Shown: positions 7,457 through 15,994, counted from the stretch's first letter. The stretch is 30,130 nucleotides of DNA from Candidatus Aerophobota bacterium (GCA_014859225.1 JACUUP010000008.1:1-30130); one strand, 5' to 3'. Program-made: numbers and translations. Notes: generated from the sequence alone by a model not told the origin.

Positions 7457-9136
7457 TTATCTTAATCTTCTTTCCTGGTAAACTTCAATCAGGTCTCCCT
7501 TTTGAATGTCATCCACTCCATCAATCTTTACACCACACTCAAGCCCAGTGGAGACCTCATTAACATCGCGTTCAAATCTTTTAATACTTGCAACCTTACC
7601 CTCGCCCGTGAGCTTATCTTCTCTCATCACCTTTACTTTACTCCCCCGAATTACTTTACCCTCTCTCACATAACAGCCGACCACAATTCCCACGCGAGGG
7701 ATCTTAAATATATCTCTAATCTCAGCCTTTGCGATTAAATCTTCAGCGTAAACAGGTTCCAGCATTCCTGTAAGCGCCAGCTTAATATCCTCAATAATAT
7801 CGTATATTACTTGATATTCCCTGATCTCTACCTCTTCTTGATGGGCAAGGGTTTTAATTTCTGGACTAACTTCAGCGTTAAAGCTAAGTATTATAGCCTC
7901 TGAACTTGAGGCAAGCAATATATCTGATTTTTTAATCTCTCCTACCCCCTGAGATACTACTTCTACTTTCACATTCTCATCGCCCATATTCGTCAGAACA
8001 TCAGCCACAGCTTTTAATGTCCCCTGGCTGTCAGCCCTTAAAACCACATTTAAACTCTTAACTTCCTTTTGAGAGGAGCTAAAAATACTCTCCAGAGTTA
8101 TTATTTTTTCTCTCTTACGCAGGCTCCTGCGCCTTGCCTCTTCTTTTGCCTCATCCGCCATACGCTTTGCTATCCGTTCACTATACACCCTGACAAAAAT
8201 CTGACCGGGTAAGGCTACATCAGAAAGACCCAGAACCTGGACAGGAGTGGAAGGACCAGCATCCTTTAATCTTTCTCCTCTCCAGTTAATAAAAGCTCTT
8301 ACTTTGCCATAAACCTCCCCTCCAATAATAACTTCCCCAATTCTTAATGTTCCTTGCTTTATTATTACAGTGGAAATAGGTCCCTTTTGACGATTTATCT
8401 CGCTTTCCACTACCACCGCTCTCAGTTCTCCCGCAGGGTCAGCGGATAGTTCCATTATCTCGGCCTGCAAAAATATCATTTCTAAAAGCTCATGTAACCC
8501 CTTTTTTTCCAGGGCAGAAACCTCCACACAGATAGTTTCCCCTCCCCACTCCTCCGGGGTCAAATTATACCTGGTAAGTTGTCTTTTAACTCTGTCTAAA
8601 TCGGCATTTTCTTTATCTATTTTATTTATTGCAATTATAATGGGGACATTTGCTGCTCTGGCATGATTTATAGCCTCCTCTGTTTGAGGCATAACTCCAT
8701 CATCAGCAGCTATAACCAGCACAACTATATCTGTAACCTGAGCCCCCTGTGCCCGCATAGCGGTAAAAGCCTCATGTCCGGGAGTATCAATAAAAACTAT
8801 CCTCTTTCCCTGGAAGTATATCTCTGAGGCTCCAATCCTCTGAGTAATACCTCCTGCCTCAGTTTGAGCTACCTGGGTGTTGCGGAGAGCATCCAGGAGA
8901 GTGGTCTTTCCATGGTCCACATGTCCAAGAACAGTCACAATTGGATCTCTGGGGGAAAGGACTTTTTCTTTGGGTTTTTCTGGTAGTTTTTCCTTTAAAA
9001 GCTGCTCAATTTCCGCCTCTTCCTGTGGCGTAAGGCTGCTTAAATTTGTCTTACCTTCTATTCCCCATTCAGACAAAACTCTTAGGAGTTTTTTTGTGGG
9101 AAGTTTTAATTTCCTGGCCAGTTGATAAACTCGCAA
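7457..9136 (-). CDS. infB: Translation initiation factor IF-2 (short form)
   Basis: IF-2 is the GTPase that brings fMet-tRNA to the small ribosomal subunit and promotes subunit joining. One N-terminal IF2N module (YQLARKLKLPTKKLLRVL, residues 4-21) is followed by a short linker and the G domain: GHVDHGKT at 71-78, DTPGHEAF, NKID and SALEKKG. Domains II, III and the initiator-tRNA-binding domain IV follow to the end. At 559 residues it is among the shortest bacterial IF-2 proteins, lacking the long variable N-terminal region of E. coli or Bacillus. The start is TTG at 9136, chosen because AAGGAGGATATC lies just upstream and MRVYQLA is the conserved beginning. Gap to nusA is 16 bp. Confidence 0.97.
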   Translation of the reverse strand: MRVYQLARKLKLPTKKLLRVLSEWGIEGKTNLSSLTPQEEAEIEQLLKEKLPEKPKEKVLSPRDPIVTVLGHVDHGKTTLLDALRNTQVAQTEAGGITQRIGASEIYFQGKRIVFIDTPGHEAFTAMRAQGAQVTDIVVLVIAADDGVMPQTEEAINHARAANVPIIIAINKIDKENADLDRVKRQLTRYNLTPEEWGGETICVEVSALEKKGLHELLEMIFLQAEIMELSADPAGELRAVVVESEINRQKGPISTVIIKQGTLRIGEVIIGGEVYGKVRAFINWRGERLKDAGPSTPVQVLGLSDVALPGQIFVRVYSERIAKRMADEAKEEARRRSLRKREKIITLESIFSSSQKEVKSLNVVLRADSQGTLKAVADVLTNMGDENVKVEVVSQGVGEIKKSDILLASSSEAIILSFNAEVSPEIKTLAHQEEVEIREYQVIYDIIEDIKLALTGMLEPVYAEDLIAKAEIRDIFKIPRVGIVVGCYVREGKVIRGSKVKVMREDKLTGEGKVASIKRFERDVNEVSTGLECGVKIDGVDDIQKGDLIEVYQERRLR

Positions 9137-9152
9137 AGATATCCTCCTTAGG

Positions 9153-10379
9153 CTAATCCAGTTTTTCCTGGGCTTTTTTCAGCATCTTTTCTGCTAATTT
9201 AGGACCAATGCCTTCAACTTCTGTCAATTTCTCAAATCCCCCTCTGACTATATCCTTTAAAGTTAAAAAACCATGCTCTCTCAAAGATGTTAAAGTTTTC
9301 TCTCCTATGCCTGGTAAATCATGCAAAAGAGCTTCTTCTTTTTCTATCTGTCCAAGGGAACGAACATCTATCTGCCAACCGGTGAGCTTTGCCGCTAATT
9401 TCACATTTTCACCATTAGCTCCAATTGCTAAAGATAGCTGGTCGTCTGTAACGATGACCTTCACTTCTTTTCTCTTCTCGTCCATTTTAACTTCCTGCAC
9501 TTGCGCTGGTTTTAAAGCATTTTTTATGAATTCCACAGGGTCCAGGCTATATTTAATTATATCAATCCTCTCCTTACCCATCTCTCTTAAGATAGCTTTA
9601 ATTCTGGAACCGCGCAGACCCACACATGCTCCCACAGGGTCAATTTTTCCATCCTTGGATTCTACAACAACTTTAGCCCTTCTACCTGCATCTCTTTTAA
9701 TTTGTTTAATCTCAACTATTCCCTCAGCAATCTCTGGAACTTCCATTTCAAAAAGTCTGCGCAGAAAATTAGGATGAGTCTGCGAAAGAACAATATGAGG
9801 TCCCCTGGATTCTCTTGTAACTCGCACAACATAGGCAAGAATCCGCTCTCCCTGTCTATAATCTCTGTTGAGAAAAGACTCTCTATCCGGCAAAATCCCC
9901 TCTAATTTACCAAGGTCAATTAAAATAAAACGGTCGGTTTTATATCTAATAGTACCACTTACAAGTTCTCCTTCTTTTTTCTTAAATTCCTCATAGAGCC
10001 TATCTTTTTCCTTTTCTACAATTTGCTGCATCATAACATATTTTCCCGTGCTTGCAGCTATCCGACTTAAATCAAGAGGATTAACCTCCAGCTCTACCTC
10101 ATCCCCTGTTTTGGCTTCGGGATTTATCTTTTGAGCATCTTCAAGAGAAAGTTCTACCGCTCCCTTTTTAGCCTTCTCTACCACAAGTTTTTTGACAAAA
10201 ACCTTAAACTCTCCCTTTTTCTCATCCAAAACTACCTGGAGGTCCCGAGGGGGTCGGGAATATCTCTTTTTATAAGCAAAATAAAGAGCCTCTCTGATAC
10301 CCTCAAGCAAACTATCTTTAGTTAAACCTCTTTCATACTGGATAGATTCAAGTACCGAAATTAAATCTCTATTTTCCAT
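9153..10379 (-). CDS. nusA: Transcription termination/antitermination factor NusA
   Basis: NusA binds RNA polymerase and nascent RNA to control pausing, termination and antitermination. Domains in order: N-terminal polymerase-binding domain (1-125, with TKDSLLEGIREALYFAYKKR), S1 domain (about 130-200, GELVSGTIRYKTDRFILIDL), KH1 and KH2 (about 205-345, including VGLRGSRIKAILREM and LAIGANGENVKLAAKL). A C-terminal helix-hairpin-helix pair (352-408) contains LPGIGEKT and VEGIGPKLAEKM. Length is 408; this HhH tail is seen in a subset of bacterial NusA. It starts one base after the proS stop. rimP, the usual upstream neighbour, is missing. Confidence 0.97.
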   Translation of the reverse strand: MENRDLISVLESIQYERGLTKDSLLEGIREALYFAYKKRYSRPPRDLQVVLDEKKGEFKVFVKKLVVEKAKKGAVELSLEDAQKINPEAKTGDEVELEVNPLDLSRIAASTGKYVMMQQIVEKEKDRLYEEFKKKEGELVSGTIRYKTDRFILIDLGKLEGILPDRESFLNRDYRQGERILAYVVRVTRESRGPHIVLSQTHPNFLRRLFEMEVPEIAEGIVEIKQIKRDAGRRAKVVVESKDGKIDPVGACVGLRGSRIKAILREMGKERIDIIKYSLDPVEFIKNALKPAQVQEVKMDEKRKEVKVIVTDDQLSLAIGANGENVKLAAKLTGWQIDVRSLGQIEKEEALLHDLPGIGEKTLTSLREHGFLTLKDIVRGGFEKLTEVEGIGPKLAEKMLKKAQEKLD

Positions 10380-10380
10380 A

Positions 10381-11709
10381 TTACATTAACCCCATAAATT
10401 GTTGAATAAATTCCCCTTTATCTATTTTTATTAACTCACCATTTTTGCGTTTTTTTACTTCAATCTTTCCCTCTTTTAAGAAAGTCCTGCCAATAATTAC
10501 CTTCAAGGGAATACCCATTAAATCAGAATCTTTAAACTTAACTCCTGCTGAGGTATCTCTGTCATCCCATAAAACATCTATTGAATTTCCCTTCAATTCT
10601 TGGTAAACCTTTTCAGAGAAATCAAAAGTCTGCTCTGAAGTTGGAATGACTACAGCCTTGAAAGGAGCAACTTCTTTTGGCCATATAATACCATCCTCGT
10701 CATTATTTTGCTCAATAATGGCTGCAGGAATACGGGATATTCCAACTCCATAACATCCCATTAAAAGAGGATTTTTTTCTCCTTCTTCATTGGAAAAGAG
10801 AGCTCCCAATTTAGAAGAGTATTTATACCCTAAATGGAAAAGATGACCAACTTCCAGTCCTCTTTTTATCCTTAAAGGAGCATGGCAAACAGAACATTTA
10901 TCTTTTGGCGAAATTAAACTCTCCATAGGCTTTGTATTGGGAGTTTCAACTTCCCCTAAGCATCCCTCACTCACACCTTCATTCTCCTCCACAACAGAGT
11001 TTGCCTTCTCCAGTTTAGAGCAATAACCACAGCTCTCGCACTCTACTATCTTATCCTCTCCCGCAGAGGCAGGTGTTATAAACTCATGGGAAATATCCCC
11101 TCCTATGAGGCCACTTTCTGCTTCAACTAATTTGTATTCCAACCCGCAGCGAGTAAATATTCGCTCATAAGCTCCTCTCATCTCCTGATAAATTTCCTTC
11201 ATCTGAGCCTCATCTTTGCAGAAACTGTAGGCATCTTTCATTAGAAATTCCCTTGACCTGATTATGCCACCCCTCGGGCGAAGTTCATCTCTAAATTTAA
11301 TTTGAATCTGGTAAACAACAACGGGCAATCTCCTGTAAGAGGTTAATATCTCTTTTGCTAAATCTGTAACAATCTCCTCATGGGTAGGGGAAAGAACAAG
11401 CCAGTTTCCTTTACGGTCCTGAAAGCGCAAAAGCTCCTCTCCGTACTCATCCCACCTCCCACTAATTTTCCAGAGTTCAGCCGGCTGGACAAAAGGCAAA
11501 AGAAACTCCTGTGCTCCAACTGCATTCATCTCATCCCTTACAACAGAAACAACCTTATCCAGTACCCTGAATCCCAAAGGTAAAAAAGAATAAATTCCAG
11601 AAGTTACCTGTTTTATCAGCCCGGCTCTTAACATTAATCTGTGACTTACAAATTCTGTTTCCGCAGGAGCTTCCTTGGTGGTAGAAAAAAGATAGCGCGA
11701 AAGTCTCAC
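10381..11709 (-). CDS. proS: Prolyl-tRNA synthetase lacking the INS editing domain
   Basis: A class II synthetase charging tRNA-Pro. Motif 2 is at about 139-163 (FRDELRPRGG, then EFLMKDAYSF), motif 3 at 315-334 (LLMGCYGVGISR), and the anticodon-binding domain at about 350-442. The bacterial-type core is clear (RGLEVGHLFHLGYKYS), but at 442 residues the protein is some 130 shorter than usual. The roughly 180-residue INS domain that clears Ala-tRNA-Pro is absent: residues 256-270, where it would sit, are only a short linker. Cysteines C224, C227, C230, C250, C272 and C275 flank the deletion and may hold zinc. The start is GTG at 11709, with AGAGG upstream; it is the first gene of its operon. 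Confidence 0.95.
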   Translation of the reverse strand: MRLSRYLFSTTKEAPAETEFVSHRLMLRAGLIKQVTSGIYSFLPLGFRVLDKVVSVVRDEMNAVGAQEFLLPFVQPAELWKISGRWDEYGEELLRFQDRKGNWLVLSPTHEEIVTDLAKEILTSYRRLPVVVYQIQIKFRDELRPRGGIIRSREFLMKDAYSFCKDEAQMKEIYQEMRGAYERIFTRCGLEYKLVEAESGLIGGDISHEFITPASAGEDKIVECESCGYCSKLEKANSVVEENEGVSEGCLGEVETPNTKPMESLISPKDKCSVCHAPLRIKRGLEVGHLFHLGYKYSSKLGALFSNEEGEKNPLLMGCYGVGISRIPAAIIEQNNDEDGIIWPKEVAPFKAVVIPTSEQTFDFSEKVYQELKGNSIDVLWDDRDTSAGVKFKDSDLMGIPLKVIIGRTFLKEGKIEVKKRKNGELIKIDKGEFIQQFMGLM

Positions 11710-11749
11710 CTGTTTCCTCTTTTTATATTTTGTTTATTTTGTTCCTTAA

Positions 11750-11777
11750 ATAATATAATTTTAAAGCCTTATGTCAA
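11750..11777 (-). promoter_or_regulatory. Sigma70-type promoter of the proS-nusA-infB operon
   Basis: On the minus strand a perfect TTGACA (11777-11772) is followed after 16 bp by TATTAT (11755-11750), a five-of-six match to the -10 consensus. The start of the transcript would be near 11743, giving a leader of about 34 nt before the GTG of proS. The region is AT-rich as expected. The following eleven genes, down to the aldehyde oxidoreductase, are closely packed and could all be read from here. Confidence 0.75.
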
Positions 11778-11786
11778 CTAATAAAT

Positions 11787-11843
11787 GTAGCCGCACCTTT
11801 TAAGGTGCATGTTTTTTACGCAGGCTCTGAGCCTCGCGGCTAC
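11787..11843. repeat. 57-bp nested inverted repeat (three-stem junction element)
   Basis: The outer arms GTAGCCGC (11787-11794) and GCGGCTAC (11836-11843) are perfect inverted repeats. Between them are two more hairpins: GCACCTT/AAGGTGC with a 2-nt loop (11793-11808), and AGGCTC/GAGCCT with a 1-nt loop (11822-11834), extendable to 11820-11837 with one bulge. They are separated by a T-rich linker. The whole folds as a three-way junction on either strand. The design is that of REP/MITE-like dispersed elements in bacterial intergenic regions; only one copy lies in this window, so dispersal is inferred. Confidence 0.65.
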
Positions 11844-11912
11844 CAAAGGGGAAAAAGAGGAGAGGCTACTTTTACTGGGCGAGATACCAGCGAAGAAGGG
11901 AGCGGTTGATAG

Positions 11913-13526
11913 TTATCTAACTTGATCTAAGCTGTGCACACTTTTCAAAAGTGTTGCCCACCTTCTTATGAGCCATACAATTCTCTCATACAGGTTAGTA
12001 ATATAAAGAAGTGTAGATTTGTCTGGTACATCCAGTGCCGTGTCACTGGTTAAATAAATTCTGCGAATCTTTTCCATTAAATCTCCTCTATCCTCAGTGA
12101 TGTTGATAAGCAAGTCAACCTCAGATTTTTCAGATGATTCCATGGCGTCTACAATTGTCAACAGGATTGTATGTAGTCCCTCAACAACATTATGGATAAA
12201 TTTTTGCAGCGCTACAGAGCACTCGGTATGGTCTATTGTCCTTACTAATTGGTACACATTATCTTCAATAGAAATAATGAGGCTATGACGATTCTGGAGA
12301 TTCAGCAATCGCTCAGACGTTATATGGGAAAGGTTCTTATCAACAAGGGCGGTCAAAAAGGACTGAACCTCTGTGGCAACAGCTGTGGAGGCATTGTGAA
12401 CAGTTTCATAACCAGCGGACTCTGTCAATGTTTTCTCAACCCTCACGTTTTCCAAATAGCCTGGAAGACGTTTGACAAGACGGAGCTGTTCTTTTTCTAC
12501 AAGATCCATAGCTGTTTCCGGGTCATTGAGAGCCTGGTCGTGTATGAACTGCAGCTTTGATAGATCCTCTTCCTCAGTGGGAGGACAGAGCCTTACCAGT
12601 AATTTATAAAAAGGATTAAGGAAAAACGATAAAACCAGAGGCACACCAAAATTGAAAAGCAAAACAATATAGGCCATTTGCTCTTTTAGCTGCGGGGTTA
12701 TTGTGCCAACAAGTCTTTTAACAAGAGGAACATTTAAGTATACTTCCAGGTAAAACATCAAGATAAAAAGAGGTGCGCCCACAAAATTGAACAGAACCTG
12801 CAGCATAACTAACTGTTTGGGTGTTCCCTTCAAGCCGGAGCTCAAGAACCATGTGGTAATGCTTGAGCCAACATGTACCCCGTAGATGAGCATAATGGTC
12901 TGATCAACACTGAATAGCCCGGCTTCTGCCATTGTAATAGCAACGATAACAATACCAATTGCAGTTTGTGAAACAAATGCCAGGAAAGCTCCAACAACAA
13001 AGGCAAGGACATAGGAGTCTTGTATGCGATACAAAAACGATTGAAGCCAGCCAAATTCTGCTAAAGGTGAGACTCCTATTCTAATCATTTGAAGACCATA
13101 AAATAGCAACCCGATGCCAAAGAGTATCCCTATTCCATATCGATACTTGATGGGCTTATCAAAAGCAAAACATATACCGGCAATACTGAGCATGAACAAA
13201 ACCACATATTTTATATCCAGCACCGCCAGCAGTACTAATACAGAACAGCCTGCATTGGCCCAGATTATAATTGGAAGTGCTTTTCTAACGGTCATCAATC
13301 CGCTTGATGTAAGACTGGCAACGATAAAAGTAGCAACCGAGGTACTCTGGGTAACAAACCCGGATAAAGCTCCGCCCAAGCCGGCGAGCAATCCATTGTT
13401 TATCCACTTTGATACCAGCATGCGCAGACGCCGGCTGGCCATCTGCTTGGCATTGTCACTTATTATCTTTACCCCAACAAAAAAAAGGCCAAGACCAGCC
13501 AATATTGTCCCAAAAACTTCCAACAT
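11913..13526 (-). CDS. Na/Pi-cotransporter-like membrane protein with PhoU-like tail
   Basis: The 537-residue protein has about eight hydrophobic segments in residues 1-320 and a soluble helical region at 330-537 resembling PhoU, the layout of the NptA/YjbB Na+/phosphate cotransporter family (PF02690). The first inverted-repeat signature is present at 60-63 (QSTS) after GGALSGFVT. The second is degenerate: Q187 is followed by TAIG instead of SSS. The two GANIGTT-like segments also differ (WANAGCS at 89-95 and GVHVGSS). Transport of phosphate is therefore uncertain; a divergent family member or other anion is possible. It starts 32 bp after the EndoQ-like gene with GAGGTG upstream of the ATG. 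Arginine codons CGC, CGG and CGT seem commoner here than in its AGA-rich neighbours. Confidence 0.8.
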   Translation of the reverse strand: MLEVFGTILAGLGLFFVGVKIISDNAKQMASRRLRMLVSKWINNGLLAGLGGALSGFVTQSTSVATFIVASLTSSGLMTVRKALPIIIWANAGCSVLVLLAVLDIKYVVLFMLSIAGICFAFDKPIKYRYGIGILFGIGLLFYGLQMIRIGVSPLAEFGWLQSFLYRIQDSYVLAFVVGAFLAFVSQTAIGIVIVAITMAEAGLFSVDQTIMLIYGVHVGSSITTWFLSSGLKGTPKQLVMLQVLFNFVGAPLFILMFYLEVYLNVPLVKRLVGTITPQLKEQMAYIVLLFNFGVPLVLSFFLNPFYKLLVRLCPPTEEEDLSKLQFIHDQALNDPETAMDLVEKEQLRLVKRLPGYLENVRVEKTLTESAGYETVHNASTAVATEVQSFLTALVDKNLSHITSERLLNLQNRHSLIISIEDNVYQLVRTIDHTECSVALQKFIHNVVEGLHTILLTIVDAMESSEKSEVDLLINITEDRGDLMEKIRRIYLTSDTALDVPDKSTLLYITNLYERIVWLIRRWATLLKSVHSLDQVR

Positions 13527-13558
13527 AATCAGAGCACCTCAGATATAATTAATGGCGA

Positions 13559-14797
13559 TTAAAAAAGGCTTAACTGTTCAGCTTTTCCTTCCCCTTCTTC
13601 CTCCTCATCAAAAATTTTAACCTTACCGTATACACCATCAAAACCGCACTTAATCTTTACCTTACCCTCTCTCATCCTTTTAATCCCCTCCACTACACGC
13701 TCAGGAATAAATCCATGCATATCTTTTAGAGAAACTTCTAAAAGAACATTCATTTCTCCATCATAGTGGTTGACAATCCGGGTGTAGGTTTCGCCCACTA
13801 ACTTACTTGCAGGCTTTTTCTGTATAGCTTCAGCTACAATCTCCCGCAGAGGAACTATTCTTTTAAAAGGTATGGCATTTTCTGGCTTGAAGCCTTCAGG
13901 TCTATCGGCAAGCTGCTCCACTCGATTCAAAACCCCTACGGTTACAGCTTTTTTACAAACCGGGCAAATCCCATTGTATTTTTTTGTTTCTTCTGGCGAT
14001 AAACTTATATCGCAGTTTCTATGCCCGTCATAATGATACTTTCCTTCCTGAGGGAAAAACTCAATGGTATATAAAATTTTTTGGGGGTCTTTTTGTTTTA
14101 TAGCTTCAAGTATTGCCCTGTAACCCATCTCTACATTGAAGATATTTGCTTCTCTACCTATTTTCTCAGGACTGTGGGCGTCTGAACAGCTTATTAAGGC
14201 GATTTTATCAAGAGAACTAAGCCGCCAATTCATAGAAGGGTCAGAGGATAAACCGGTTTCTCCTGCCAGGATATATCTGGAACAATCTTCAAAGCACTCT
14301 TCAATAGAATCAAAACCAGAGTTTGACCCAAAAAGAGAAAACCAGGGCGTCCATATATGCGAGGGCACCACAAAAACACGCGCATCTATTTGCATCACCA
14401 GTTCCACAAGATGTTTAGCCTCTAACTTCAAAATAGGGCGACCATCAGAATAAAGGTCTCCAAATCTTTCTAATTTGCCGTTTATCTTCTCTACTATGTC
14501 AAAATCAGGTGCAAAAATAATATTGTGGATTTTTCTAACTTTTCCCTCTTTGTAAAATATGTTGTTTACCTCACAGGTTAGTATAAAATGCGTCCTGCCG
14601 TATTTAAATATACCAGGATGAGCGGGAATAAGGGTTTTCTTGAGGTGAGCACACCAGAGAGGGTGGGTAAAATCTCCAGTTCCAAGTAAGTTAATACCCT
14701 TCATCTGAGCAGCCCTATCCAGGTTAGGAATGTCCATATTCTTAGAGGTAGCCCGGCTATACCTGGAATGAATATGAAAATCAGCTATAAAGGTCAT
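13559..14797 (-). CDS. Endonuclease Q-like PHP-domain nuclease with C-terminal clamp motif
   Basis: The protein (412 residues) has a PHP metal-dependent phosphoesterase domain at 1-250: H8-x-H10, D42, E76, H91, H147, D206 and H208 are in the positions expected of metal ligands. A cysteine-rich insert follows (C262, then CPVCKK with C278 and C281), as in archaeal endonuclease Q, which nicks DNA 5' of uracil, hypoxanthine, xanthine or abasic sites. The region 350-396 (GKVKIKCGFDGVYGKVKIF) also fits that family (TIGR00375-type). An acidic linker leads to the very last residues QLSLF, an ideal bacterial beta-clamp-binding pentapeptide. The gene starts 3 bp after the RtcB-like gene. Activity is inferred from family; the nuclease call is strong, the exact lesion range is not. 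Confidence 0.82.
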   Translation of the reverse strand: MTFIADFHIHSRYSRATSKNMDIPNLDRAAQMKGINLLGTGDFTHPLWCAHLKKTLIPAHPGIFKYGRTHFILTCEVNNIFYKEGKVRKIHNIIFAPDFDIVEKINGKLERFGDLYSDGRPILKLEAKHLVELVMQIDARVFVVPSHIWTPWFSLFGSNSGFDSIEECFEDCSRYILAGETGLSSDPSMNWRLSSLDKIALISCSDAHSPEKIGREANIFNVEMGYRAILEAIKQKDPQKILYTIEFFPQEGKYHYDGHRNCDISLSPEETKKYNGICPVCKKAVTVGVLNRVEQLADRPEGFKPENAIPFKRIVPLREIVAEAIQKKPASKLVGETYTRIVNHYDGEMNVLLEVSLKDMHGFIPERVVEGIKRMREGKVKIKCGFDGVYGKVKIFDEEEEGEGKAEQLSLF

Positions 14798-14800
14798 AAA

Positions 14801-15994
14801 CTATACCTTCACAACATAAAGCGGGATGAGCTTTGCTACAATCTCCGCCATATCAAGTTCCATCACTTTGAGCAAAACTTCCCTTCCTCTAAACTGGTAA
14901 GGGATATCCCTTGTATTAGAGATAATTTGTTTACCTCTGTCGTTGGCAACATCCGTTTTAAAATACCTTTTTTCTCCCACCTCATAAACTTCCTCTACAT
15001 TTAAAAGATGGGGAAAAACATAACCTCCACCGTGGGGAATAATATTTGCCTTTTCTAAATAATCATACACGCCAAGCTTTTTGCTTCTATTTTCAAAACC
15101 AAGAGCATCAATTACCTCACAGCTTAAATTTGGCTTACCTCTTAAAAGATATGCTGGAAGGTCGGACCTTAATGTTAAAGGATAGAGCTTGTTATGAAAA
15201 TCATCTATAAAATGACAACCAAGCAAAATCTCATTGTAGTTTAAAAGGCCCTGGTGATTTTCATTAAAGATAAGCTCATAATCACAAAACAAATGCTTTG
15301 CTACAAGTTCTCTTTTTTTCTTGGAAAAATTATGGGCAAACTGATATAATTTAAAAAAACGCTGTGCATTCTTTCCTTCCGCAAGATAAAGCATGCCAAA
15401 AGGAGTATCAAATTTAGTTGCTGCCTCCTTAAGCGAAGCTGATTCATCCCAGTAAAGTCCCCACTTACAGGGACTTTTCTCTTTTAACTCATTGGCTGAG
15501 CCGTGGATTATAAATAGATAAGGCGGAAGATTAACATCTCTTCTGGGTTTAGCGGAAAATATATCAATAAAATGGTTACCTTTACTAAAATCCCATTCAA
15601 CCTCTACATCATCAATAATATTAACATGGGTCTGGAAATGCTCAATTTTTTTTAAAAGGTCGTGCTCATCCGGTAGTTTATACATACCACCCACCAGCAT
15701 TCCGCAAGCATTGGGTTTTGTATCCAGCACTATAACTTCCTCCTCACCTTTTCCCCAGGAAATTTTCCCCCCATATCCAAAACCGCTCATCCACCTTCCC
15801 CTGTTCCGGGTTATAGTCATATCTGGAGACCCAATAAAAACTGCCAGAGGATAAAGACCCATCTTTTGCTGCCAGTAATGTATTTTGGCGAGCCCGTAGC
15901 GCATATTAGATTTGCAAAGTTTACTTCCACTATCAGTGAGGCCGGTAGAAAAAATATGCTCCTCAGCCTGATTTAAAAGCTCCTGCCTATTCAT
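14801..15994 (-). CDS. Compact, divergent RtcB-like RNA ligase family protein
   Basis: At first sight a hypothetical protein of 397 residues, it shows the RtcB (RNA 3'-phosphate/5'-hydroxyl ligase) landmarks in order. C97 in NACGM resembles DIGCGM; N140-H141 in KGNHFIDIF resembles GNHFIEV; H164 in FIIHGSAN resembles IHSGSRG; H247 lies in ENHQGLLNYN; H321 in PHGGGY resembles the guanylylated HGAGR; and the C-terminal KLIPLYVVKV resembles RLRPLGVVKG with K396. Spacings H247-H321 (74) and H321-K396 (75) nearly equal those of Pyrococcus RtcB (75 and 76). The stretch between C97 and H141 is only 44 residues rather than about 105, and the whole is about 80 shorter. The start overlaps the HD gene by 8 bp. 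Ligase activity is inference. Confidence 0.68.
   Translation of the reverse strand: MNRQELLNQAEEHIFSTGLTDSGSKLCKSNMRYGLAKIHYWQQKMGLYPLAVFIGSPDMTITRNRGRWMSGFGYGGKISWGKGEEEVIVLDTKPNACGMLVGGMYKLPDEHDLLKKIEHFQTHVNIIDDVEVEWDFSKGNHFIDIFSAKPRRDVNLPPYLFIIHGSANELKEKSPCKWGLYWDESASLKEAATKFDTPFGMLYLAEGKNAQRFFKLYQFAHNFSKKKRELVAKHLFCDYELIFNENHQGLLNYNEILLGCHFIDDFHNKLYPLTLRSDLPAYLLRGKPNLSCEVIDALGFENRSKKLGVYDYLEKANIIPHGGGYVFPHLLNVEEVYEVGEKRYFKTDVANDRGKQIISNTRDIPYQFRGREVLLKVMELDMAEIVAKLIPLYVVKV

Noticed and set aside
12249-13548. Plus-strand open frames opposite the Na/Pi-like gene and others throughout the window
   Set aside because: They lie antisense to well-supported genes, lack ribosome sites and resemble no family I know, so they are shadows.
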